NCBI GenBank assembly: GCA_016801885.1
Contig: JAFBJY010001454.1
Span: forward strand, 1-64,000
Length of the DNA stretch: 64,000 bases
Direction of reading: 5' to 3'
From: Toxotes chatareus
Taxonomy: Eukaryota; Chordata; Actinopteri; Toxotidae
Position numbers and translations under genes: made by a program. Each line of letters opens with the position of its first letter. Positions within the stretch are counted from its first letter, which is position 1. This document shows, piece by piece, positions 37,798-47,900 of the stretch. Under the pieces are notes generated by a model, which did no database searches, had not been told where the DNA came from, and saw nothing but the letters and a program-made list of their open reading frames with translations.

Positions 37798-40165
37798 GAC
37801 AAGATGGCGCTGTCTCAGACGGCAGCTTGTAGCAGCAGCTCCCTGCATTTGCAGTAGTTTTTAACGTTTTTCTAAACTTTTCTTTAGCGTTTAGTGTCTT
37901 TAGTGTGCCTGTTTCTTGTCTACTTTCGTTTTTGTTCTGTCCTTGGTTGATTTTTTAGTGTTTTGGCAGCATGACTCTGAGATTTAGAAACTTTTTTCTC
38001 CTGCTCCTGGTGCATTGTTTACACACGAGATCAGCTGCTGGTTCTGAGGCCACCATCCTTCTTGGCCGGAGAGAAGCCCCAAATCCCAGAGGAACTGAGG
38101 AGGAGACGGTGAGGATGCAGGGCAGGAGTGAGAAGATGGCTGAAGAAGCAGCGTGTCCCCGCGATCATCACGGGGAACGTCAGGTCACTGGCAAACAAAA
38201 TGGACGAGCTGGAGGCGCTCACACGGACCCAGCATGAGTACAGAGAGGCCAGCATCATGTCCTTCATGGAAACGTGGCTGCACGGACTGATACTGGACTC
38301 AAATGTTACGATCGCTGGATTCCACTCAGTGCGCGTGGACCGGGACACCACTGCGGCCGGTAAGAAGAAAGCAGTGGGAGTCACCGTGATCGTCAACAAC
38401 AGGTGGTGTAAATCGCAGCATATCCACGCCAAGGAGCGCTGTGCAGTCCAGACGTGGAACTTATTGCTGTCGGACTTCGGCCCATATTATTTGCCACGGA
38501 GTTTACAAACGCCATTGCCATCACCGCCTATATTCCTCCGACTGGTAAAGCAGACGCGGTCTGTGACGTCATCCACTCTGTCACTGCCGACCTGCAGACT
38601 AAACATCCCGGTGCCTTCATCTTCATCACAGGGGACTTTAACCATGCCTGTCTTTCCTCCACTTTCCCCACATACCATCAGTATGTCCAGTGTACAACAA
38701 GAGACAATAAGACTTTGGATTTACTGTATGCTAATGTCACCAATGCATACACCTCCACTGCACTTCCTCCACTGGGCAAGTCTGACCACAGTCTTGTCCT
38801 GCTCTCCCCATCATACACACCTGTGGTTCAGCAGCAGCCAGTCACTGTGAGGACTGTTAGGAAATGGTCTAATGGTGCCATGGACGCCCTGCGTGATGCT
38901 CTGGAAACCACCCTTGTCTCATGGATTGAGGACTATCTGACAGGCCGACCACAGTTTGTGAGGCTGCAGAGCTGTGAGTCTGACCTCCTGATAAGCAACA
39001 CCGGGGCTCCTCAAGGAACTGTGCTGTCTCCCTTTCTATTCACCACCTACACGGCTGACTTCCAGTACTCTTCTGAGTTATGTCACCTCCAGAAGTACTC
39101 GGATGACACAGCCATAGTTGGGTGTGTGGAGAGAGGACGGGAGGATGAGTACAGGGCCTTGTGGAGAGTTTTGTCAGGTGGTGTGGGAGAATCACCTGCA
39201 GCTGAACGTGGCTAAGACAAAGGAGATGGTGGTGGACTTTAGTAGGAGTCAGTCCCCGCCCTCACCTGTCTGTATTAGTGGGAAAGAGGTAGAAATAGTG
39301 AATACTTATAAGTTCCTCTGTGTTCACCTGGACAACAAACTGGAGTGGTCCACAAACACTGATGCTGTTTAAAGGAAGTAGACTTTTACTTCCTGAGGAG
39401 ACTCAGGTCCTTCAGTGTTTGCAGCAGGATGCTCCACATGTTTTACCAGTCTGTTATGGCGAGCACCATCTTCTTTGCTGGCATTAAAGCAAAGGATGCC
39501 AACAGACTGAACAAACTCATTAAAAGGCGGAGTCTGTTGTTGGCTTTAAACTTGCCAACCTGGAGGAAGTGGCGAGGGACAGAATGCTGTCAAAGCTGAG
39601 GACAATCATGGACAGTCCCTCCCACCCACTCCATAAAACTGAACAATCGGGGAAGCAGCTTCAGCAACAGACTCCTGCTACCACTCTGCTCTAAGGAACG
39701 ATATAGGACAGAGGTCACTAACGGGAGAGAAAGAGAGAAAGAGAGAGAAACTGTAAAACTGTTCAATTGTTAAGATGTGTTTATATTAATTTATTGTAAA
39801 ACTTTGTTGAGACAGTTAAAGAAAAGGGAAAACTCAAGTTGCTGGTATTTTATTTTCTAAAATTAGTTATATATTTTGCACAATTTTTTAAATGTTTTAT
39901 TTATTTTCTATTTTTATTTTAAATGCACCCTTAACTCCAATGAGAGAAAAACATTATTATCACATGTATAGTTCAACGATACTACGTATATACATGTATA
40001 CTTCTCAACTTAAGTGACAATAAATATTTTTTAGAATTGTACTTTGTTTAATTTTAGTTTAAGTTTATTTTTCCTTTATAGAGTGTATTTATTGCTCCTT
40101 GTGACTGCTGCTACAAACAAATTTCCCCACGGGATTAATAAAGTATCTCTTAATCTTAATTTAAC
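37798..40165 (+). mobile_element. Rex1/CR1-like LINE, nearly full ends but internally deleted
   Basis: The element begins with an AAGATGGCG head, typical of fish LINE 5' ends, and finishes with the block TTTCCCCACGGGATTAATAAAG and a CTTAAT-type tail at about 40160. ORF2 starts near 38128 with the endonuclease motifs TGNVRSLANKMDELEAL and FMETW. A frame change around 38440-38460 leads to GDFNHACL and later SDHSLVLL. After about 38910 the reading jumps to the RT middle (SWIEDYLTGRPQFVRLQ, GAPQGTVLSPFLF), so the RT N-terminus is deleted. YSDD at the active site and KTKEMVVDFSRS follow. It is not mobile. Confidence 0.8.
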
Positions 40166-40214
40166 AGTCAGTTGCAGATGTTGATACAACCATGAGGCTA
40201 CTTATAGGAAGTCA

Positions 40215-40512
40215 TATAGTAAGTCATTCCTGCCATCCGCCATCAGACACTATAACACATCTGTGTCTGTGCTCACAAACCTGGACTAATGCATCATCTA
40301 GGGTGCGCTATAATTCTCAGTTACATTAACTGTGTGTATATATATATATGTGTGTGCAATTGTCTGCTGCTCTGTGTGTATGTACGTGTATATAAGACCC
40401 CCTCATGTATATGTTGTATTTCTTTTCCAAGAGAGTGTATTTATTGCTGCTACAAACGAATTTCCCCACGGGGGATTAATAAAGTATCTCTTAATCTTAA
40501 TCTTAATTCAAG
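40215..40512 (+). mobile_element. 5'-truncated Rex1-like LINE 3' end
   Basis: A second copy of the same 3' terminal sequence: TTTCCCCACGGGGGATTAATAAAG lies near 40462, followed by a (CTTAAT)n-type tail. It carries its own short 3' UTR with a (TA)/(TG) stretch near 40335-40360. This is a separate, strongly truncated insertion or a local duplication of the tail of the preceding element. Confidence 0.65.
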
Positions 40513-40859
40513 ATACAAACATGAAACTGGTGGACACAGTAAGAGATATTTATCTCATGGATTCTGTCTCGTCATACAAATTCAGAGCCATGTAATATGA
40601 CCAATTATTATTACTGTTACTAGAACTTGAAAACCAATGGGTGGCACAAAAGGTCTCAGTCTGATAAGTAGGACGTAAACCAGCTTAGTGAGGTTCCTTT
40701 GATGGCAAGTAAAGGTTCCAGCGTCTGTAATAGGATGTGATGATCAGTGGTGTCAAATGCAACATTAAGATATGACAAGTACAGAGACGAGTTCTTTGTC
40801 TGATGTACTTAAAAGGTCATTTTAACCTCAGAGTTATTTTGATCAAGACTTGTCCTTTA
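40513..40859. other. No gene seen; possible decayed repeat
   Basis: The words near 40740-40800 look like a common fish repeat read in reverse, but I cannot assign it. Confidence 0.4.
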
Positions 40860-41075
40860 ACTCCCTCATCAAAGAAACTTCAAAGACTGCTGCCTTTTTT
40901 CACCTCCTTAATATGACAACAATCAGAAACATCCTGTCTCAGAATGATGCAGAAAAACTGCTCCATGCCTTTGGTACTTCTAGGCTGGACTATTGCAATT
41001 CTATTATTATTTATTATTATCTAAAGACTCTCCAGCTGAATGTTGCAGCATGAGTACTGACAGGAACAAGGAAAA
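40860..41075 (+). mobile_element. L2-like LINE ORF2 C-terminal fragment
   Basis: The reading around 40905-41000 (IRNILSQNDAEKLLHAF, then TSRLDYCNS) closely matches the same segment of the L2 element at 46960-47060. Only about 60 codons survive. It may be the far side of the L2 element that the Rex1-like LINE split at 37797. Confidence 0.75.
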
Positions 41076-41097
41076 GAGTCAGTGTGGTGAGTTCAGA

Positions 41098-41140
41098 GTT
41101 GTAGTTACTGACAGTGACCACTGGAGGGCAGTGATCATGG
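41098..41140. repeat. Gene-flanking repeat motif, upstream copy
   Basis: The phrase GTTGTAGTTACTGACAGTGA followed by CCACTGGAGGGCAG occurs here, upstream of the NLR gene. Close relatives lie beyond the gene at about 63640-63670 and 63846-63885. This suggests the same upstream block belongs to each unit of a tandem NLR array. Confidence 0.6.
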
Positions 41141-42509
41141 TAGTTTCTCTGTGAACAGTCCAGTTCCATCCACGTTAATGTGAAGCCTGAATGTTTGTGT
41201 TGAAGACATCACTGTTGAAATGGAGAATTTAGTTCCATTGGAGCTCAGCTGATTCAACTGATCAATAATCAATAATAATGAAAACATCAAACAGCAGAGT
41301 GTTTGTGTGTTCACACTGGGAGTCATGAGGAGGTTTCATGTCTTAATAACACTTCAGCATGTGAACTTCAGTCTGACTGAGACCCAGTCCAACCAGTCAC
41401 ACTGCATATTTGGATAATGAAAAGACGAGACACACACACACACACACCTGTCTCTGGGCAAAACCTTGGAGTTTACTTTCACTTTGACCAAACTTTGTGG
41501 CACAGATGATTTTCTCCATCTGAAGGTAAATGTCAGCAGTTTTAATGATTTACTCATCAACACTCTCTGTTGTTACCTGGGATTTCTGACCTTAGATTTA
41601 TTGTGGCATTGTTTCAGTTCTTTTTGGTGTTTCAGTTACAGTGCACACACACACACACACACACACACAGGAAGCTGAGGAAAAAGAAGCTTCAGCTGAA
41701 GAACTAAGCCTTTCCTACACTGACAGGAGAGAGCTGCAGAGGATGAAGTTCATGGGAAAAAATGAGTAAGTTTTTTTTGATTTGTCTTCATTAATGGGAC
41801 ATGGTTTTCTCTAGTTTGTGGAAAATGTTGACAGTGACGTCATTAGTTCTTCTTTTTATTTTAACTGGAGAAACTGGTTTATTATGAGTGTTTTACAGTT
41901 GGATGGAGTTTGTTTAAATTAGGAGTTTTGAAGCAGTCGTCGTCTCAAACTGAAATATCAGCTTGGAAACTTTAGACGAGTAAAGATGGCTGTCTGTTCA
42001 TGACATTCGTGTGTTTGTGTGCTTGTGTGTGTGTGTGTTTTTTAGTGTGTATGTGTGTGTGTGTGTGATCAATGATTAAATGAAAGAGATTTCCTCTAAA
42101 AAAAGTTTTCATATTATTGTAAAGGCTTTATTGAAATTGTCAGTCTTTTATTTTGAAAAGCATGTACAAGTTGTTTGGAATCTAATACTTTTGTAGTGAA
42201 AAGTAACTCAGTAGTGCAGTGCTGCATTGAAACTCCAGTGTTTCCATTTTCTGCTTCTTTATACTTTTACTTAATAACTTTTCAGAGGGAAATATTTCAC
42301 TGTTTACTACATTTATTTCACAGCTACAGTTACTTTCAGATTAAGATTTGAAATAAAAACCAAATGAGTCTGTTCTGCATGATCAGCACTTTTGACAGTT
42401 TAAGTATATTTTACTGATTACACTCGTGTACTTTTACTCAAGTGAAATTAGAAAGCAGGATTTTTAGGTTGTGTCAGATAAAACCAGTGGATCTCAGTCT
42501 GTCTGTCTG
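41141..42509. other. NLR upstream region with CA/TG microsatellites
   Basis: This holds three dinucleotide arrays: CA near 41429-41448, CA near 41642-41670 and a mixed TG run near 42018-42068. A candidate non-coding exon lies at 41671-41765 and is listed separately. I found no TATA box that I would defend. Confidence 0.5.
41671..41765 (+). other. Candidate 5' non-coding exon of the NLR gene
   Basis: A purine-rich, non-repetitive stretch follows the CA array and ends at a good donor (GA followed by GTAAGTTTTTTTT at 41766). The words around GAGAGAGCTGCAGAGGATGAAG have the look of the 5' leader of teleost NLR-C genes. It has no start context leading into the receptor frame. Transcription start and the splice to 44764 are inferred. 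Confidence 0.35.
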
Positions 42510-44515
42510 TGTGGCAGTGAATGGAAATGGTTGTCCCTGGATCCCTAACACGGACTCCTTAGTTATTGTCCTCAGCAACTTTAACAAAGGTAACCTCAGT
42601 CACGAACTCCCCAAATACAGTTTATTAAATGTCGGACCAGAGAGGAGAACACTATGGATAACTGTTATACTACTGTCAGTAACGCCTGCCATGCTGTCCC
42701 TCGTGCTGCACTGGGTCACTCTGACCACGCCATGGTCCACCTGATTCCTGCATACAGGCAGAAATTAAAGCTCTGCAAACCTGTTGTGAGGATGTCAAAG
42801 CAGAGGAGCAGTGAAGCTGTGGAGGATCTTCAGGCATGCTTAGACTGTACTGATTCGGATGGTTTCAGGACTGCTACCACCAGTCTGGATGAGTACACAG
42901 AGGCTGTGACATCATACATCAGCTTTTGTGAGGACTGCTGTATTCCATCATGCACCAGGGTGAGTTATAACAATGACAAACCCTGGTTCACAGCCAAACT
43001 CAGACAGCTGAGGTTGGAGAAGGAAAGGGCGTTCAGGAGTGGGGACAGGGACATGTTTAAAGAGGCTAAGTAGAGGTTTAGCAAGGAGGTGAGAGAAGCT
43101 AAACGACTGTACTCTGAGAAGCTTCAACACCAGCTCTCAGCCAATGACACTGCCTCTGTCTGGAAAGGGCTCAGGCAGATCACCAACTTCAAGCCTAAAG
43201 CCCCCCACTCTGCCAACGACTCACACCTCACCAACAGACTGAACGAGTTTTGCTGTCGCTTTGAAAGACAGTGGGACAGTCCTGACACCATCCCCCATGC
43301 CACCACCTACCAGCTCCAACCCAGAGACCCCTCCTCCCCAACCACAACTGCATCCCTATCCATCCTGGAGAGAGATGTAAACAGACTCTTTAGGAGGCAG
43401 AACCCCCAAGGGCAGCCGGTCCTGACTCCATCTCTCCATCCACCCTGAAGCACTGCACTCATCAGCTGTCTCCGGTGTTCACTGACATCTTCACTGGAGA
43501 CATGTCACATGCCAGCCTGCTTCAAGACCTCCACCATCATCCCCATCCTCATGAAACCTAGGATCACAGGAATTAATGACTAGACAGACCCATTGCCCTG
43601 ATCTCTATAGCCATGAAGACATTTGAGCGCCTCGTCCTCCAGTTCGCCTACAGAGCCTGTGGATGACGCAGTAAACCTGGCTCCCCACTTCATCCTCCAG
43701 CACCTGGACCCTGCAGGAACCTATGCAAGATCCTGTTTGTGGACTTCAGGTCCGCCTTCAACACCATCATTTCGGTTCTGCTGCAGGACAAGCTCTCCCA
43801 GCTGAACGTGCCTAACTCCACCTGCAGGTGGATCACAGGCTTCCTGTCAGACAGGAGGCAGCATGTGAAGCTGGGAAAGCACATTTCTGACTGGTTCCCC
43901 TCAAGGCTGCGTTCTCTCTCTCTCTACTCTTTTCCCTGTACACCAGCAGCTGCACCTCCAGTCACCAGTCTGTCAAACTGCTAAAGTTTGCAGACAACAC
44001 CACCCTCATTGGTCTCATCTCCGATGAGGATGAGTCTGCATACAGGTGGGAAATTGACCATCTGGTGACCTGTTGCTCCAAAAAACAACCTGGAGCTGAA
44101 CAAGGCAAAGACAGTGGAGATAGTTGTAGACTTTGGGAAGAACGCAGCTCCTCCTACCCCCATCATCCTGAGTGACTCCTCAGTCAACAGGGTCAGTCGA
44201 CAGTCCTTCACCTTCCTGGGAACCCTCATCACCCAGGATCTCAAGTGGGAGATGAACATCAGCTCCCTCACCAAAAAGCCCCTGGACACAAACCCTTTGA
44301 GACACTTCCTCCCATCAGGACCAAAACCTCATGCCACAGGAACAGTTTCTTTCCCTCTGCAGTACTTTCTTTTATTTATGTATGTTTCGCTTTGAGTGTG
44401 TTATGGTACTTGTTAGTCCGAGTCTTCTGTTTGCACCAACAACACCATGTCAAATTCCTTGTAAGTGTAACATACCTGGCAATAAAGTGTTTCTATGATT
44501 CTGATTCTGGATCCT
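42510..44515 (+). mobile_element. Rex1-like LINE, 5'-truncated, decayed
   Basis: The insertion sits between the candidate leader exon and the first coding exon of the NLR gene. It starts inside the endonuclease (a segment like VLSNFNKGNLSHELPKY, then ALGHSDHAMVHLIP), continues through the linker (KPWFTAKLRQLRLEKERAF; SVWKGLRQITNFKPKAPHS), and reaches the RT with VDFRSAFNTIISVLLQDKL near 43740-43800. The active-site segment near 43985 is FADNTT-like in another frame, and the end of ORF2 (TFLGTLITQDLKWE) follows. At least six frame breaks or stops are visible. It ends with AATAAAGTGTTTCTATGATT and a short GATTCT-type tail. Confidence 0.85.
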
Positions 44516-44763
44516 GTGTGTGTGCTGCTCTGCACTTCACTGCAGCTTCATGACCCCATCTAGTGGACTGACAGTGGAAGTACAGCAGCTGATGGCAGCT
44601 TCCTCTGCCTCACACTGCTGTCTGACTGCATTCAACTGACGCTGATATGAAAGAGGAAAGAAGAGCCAATCAGTGGAGGAGCAGCTGATATTTCTACAGG
44701 ATAAATGATGGAGAGGATGATTTCAGTTGATGTGCAGATGAATGATTTGTGTTTTCTCTCCAG

Positions 44764-44802
44764 ATGAAGGTAGAAAGTGTGTGTGAGCTAATGTGGATGT
44801 GA
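44764..44802 (+). CDS. Upstream ORF (12 codons) before the NLR start
   Basis: Directly after a splice acceptor (CTCTCCAG), an ATG opens 12 codons ending in TGA at 44800-44802, 10 bp before the main start at 44813. Such leaders can damp translation of the main frame. Whether it is translated is unknown, and the acceptor itself is inferred. Confidence 0.4.
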   Translation: MKVESVCELMWM

Positions 44803-44812
44803 ATTCAGCATC

Positions 44813-44901
44813 ATGAATCAGTGTGAGGACAGAGAGGAGGGAGCTCCTCCCCCTAAAACCAGTCTGTGTGGGGACCATGAGATTCAGAAGAAAGCTCAGA
44901 G
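44813..44901 (+). other. NLRC3-like: NLR exon 1: conserved N-terminal peptide
   Basis: It encodes MNQCEDREEGAPPPKTSLC and then about ten residues to a donor at 44902, ending in phase 2. This short acidic opening is characteristic of teleost NLR-C proteins. The ATG at 44813 is chosen because it starts this peptide and follows an acceptor at 44763. Confidence 0.85.
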
Positions 44902-47900
44902 GTGAGATGAGGACCTCTAACTGTCCATGACTCTTCTCCATGTCAGAGCTCAGCACTCACATCACTGCACCATCATTATTCAGACTCAAAGCTCTGTGTG
45001 TGTTGTGTTGAAGGCCAGAGCAGCAGCACACACCAGACTCTGCTGGACCTGGACCTGAACACAGACCTGAGTCCAGCTGTGTGTCCATGAAGAGTGACAT
45101 GTCAAATCGTCACATCACTGATTTCAAAGGACAGCCTCCCTCTGCTGCAAAGAAGTGAGCTGCAACTGACTACATGTTTTCCTCTTTACTATGAGAACAC
45201 TGTATGAATAATAGAAATGTTGTCCCTGTCGCCATGTCCCAGATGGTCTTAATCTCTGTGTCCACCAGGATCCATCATAGACCAGGCATCCCTGTACCTG
45301 TGCCCAGCTGTGTGTCAATGAAGAGTGACATGTCAAATCGTCACATCACTGATTTCAAAGGACAGCCTCCCTCTGCTGCAAAGAAGTGAGCTGCAACTGA
45401 CTACATGTTTTCTTCTTTACTATGAGAACACTGTATGAATAAAATAAATGTTGTCCCTGTCGCCATGTCCCAGATGGTCTTAATCTCTGTGTCCACCAGG
45501 ATCCATCATAGACCAGGCATCCCTGTACCTGTGCCCAGCTGTGTGTCAATGAAGAGTGACATGTCAAATCGTCACATCACTGATTTCAAAGGACAGCCTC
45601 CCTCTGCTGCAAAGAAGTGAGCATGATCAGGCTGAAACACAGGCTTTAGTGGCAAAGTTGATGTTTCTTTTTCAAGAAAAGCACTTCTTATGTTCTTATA
45701 TGTGTCATTCAGATCAGAACTAAAACTCCCTGTAACTCAGCACCTATCCAGTTCCAGTGTTTGTGTTAGTGTCCTGTAGCAGAGGTGAGACTTCTGTCAA
45801 ACCCAGTGTGAGTCCTTAAAACTCATCATTTAAAAGGTGGACTTGTTGTGATGACTCTAGGTCATGAGGTACAGAAGTGATTGCTTGTTTCCTCTCATTC
45901 CTTACCTGCCTACAACTGTTAATGATGTAAGCATATCAAGAACAGCAACTTTAGAAATGTCTGCCAGTCCTGATTTGTCATTAGACTGTTTCTCTCCCAT
46001 AGATCTCGCTGAATTGACTTCAATAGTTTCTAGATCTAAATCTAAATCATCAACATGTCTTTTGGATCCTATCCCGACCAGACTTCTTAAAAATGTTTTG
46101 CCTTTGATTGGCACTTCCATATTAGATCAGATAAATCTCTCTTTGGTAACAGGATATGTTCCATAGGCTTTTAAGGTTGCAGTTATCAAACCTTTACCTA
46201 AAAAGCCTTCTCTTGACCCTGGCACTTTAGCAAACTATAGACCTATATCCAATCTCTCCTTTACTTCTAAAATTCTTGAAAAGGCTGTTGCAACTCAGTT
46301 GTGTGACCATCTACATAGGAACGGTTTGTTTGAAGTTTTCAGTCAGGATTTAGAGTTCATCATAGCACAGAAACAGCACTGGTGAAAGTTACCAACGACC
46401 TTCTTATAGCATCAGATAATGGACTCGTCTCTATACTTGTCCTGCTAGATCTTAGTGCTGCATTTGACACCATTGATCATAATATCCTATTGGAAAGATT
46501 GGAACATGTTATTGGGATTAAAGGAAGAGCACTAGACTGGTTTAAATCATATCTGTCAGATAGATACCAGTTTGTTCATGTTAATGATGATCCCTCCATA
46601 TATACCAGAGTAAGTCATGGAGTTCCACAGGGTTCTGTGCTTGGACCGATATTGTTCACCTTATACATGCTTCCCTAGGCAATATTATCAGGAAGCATGG
46701 AATAAATTTCCATTGCTATGCGGATGATACCCAGCTATATTTATCTATGAAGCCAGACGAAAACATATCAGTTAGCCATATTTCAGGCATGTCTTACAGA
46801 CATAAAGGCCTGGATGACCAGTAACTTTCTTCTTCTGAATTCAGACAAAATTGAGGTTATTGTGTTTGGTCCCAAACACCTCAGAAACAGTTTATCTAAT
46901 CATATAGTTACTCTGGATGGCATTAATTTAGCCTCCTTCAACTCTGCCTTCTTTCACCTACGCAATATCAGTAAGATTAGGAACATTCTGTCGCAGAGTG
47001 ATGCTGAAAAATTAGCCCATGCTTTTGTCACTTCTAGGCTGGACTTCTGTAATTCCCTATTATCAGGATGTCCAGTTAACTCTCTAAAAGCTTCCAGCTG
47101 GTCCAAAATGCTGCAGCAAGAGTACTGACTGGAATTAGCAAGAGAGATCATATTAGTCCTGTACTAACTTCTCTTCATTGGCTTCCTGTAAAATCCAGAA
47201 TTGATTTTAAAATCCTTCTCCTTACATATAAGGCCGTCAATGGCCAGGCTCCTTCATAACTCAAAGAGCTGATAGTACCATATTATCCCAACAGATTGCT
47301 TCGTTCCCAGAATGCAGGTTTGCTTATGGTTCCCAGAATATCTAAACGTAGAATGGGAGGCCGAGCCTTTAGCTATTCAATTCAATTCAATTCAATTTTA
47401 TTTATATAGCGCCTTACACAATCAAAATTGTCTCAAAGCGCTCTCCTGTGGAACCAACTGCCAGTTTGGGTTCGGGAAGCAGACACCCTCTCTAATTTTA
47501 AAATTAAGCTTAAAACCTTTTTTTGTTAAGCTTATAATTTGTTGTATTTACAGTCTTAGTTATTATGACTAAACTTATAATTAGTCACAATTATCTCTAT
47601 AGACACTTAGATTTAGTAGGGCTGGCTCAAGCAACTGAACCATCCCCTAGTTATGCTGCTATAGGCTTAGGCTGCTGGTGGACTTCCCATGACCTTCTGC
47701 GCACTTCTTCTTTTCTCTATTTCTCTCCTCAGACCCACTCTCACATTTATTAACCTTTATTCAATGTCATTAGCTCTGTGTCCTCTCTCTCCCGTAGTCC
47801 TGTGCTTGTTTCTCTCTGGTCTCTCTTTCTCTGTACCTTTCTGCAGGTATCTCTGGCTCCGGAGCTGCATGTTCTCTGTCTGTGGTCCTGGCTCCACCCA

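Larger units (their letters stand above)
45155..45616. repeat. 231-bp tandem repeat of intron plus exon (two units)
   Basis: Units 45155-45385 and 45386-45616 differ at only a few positions, for example 'cctcttt' against 'cttcttt' and 'aatagaaat' against 'aaaataaat' in the intron part. The exon part is unchanged. Confidence 0.9.
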
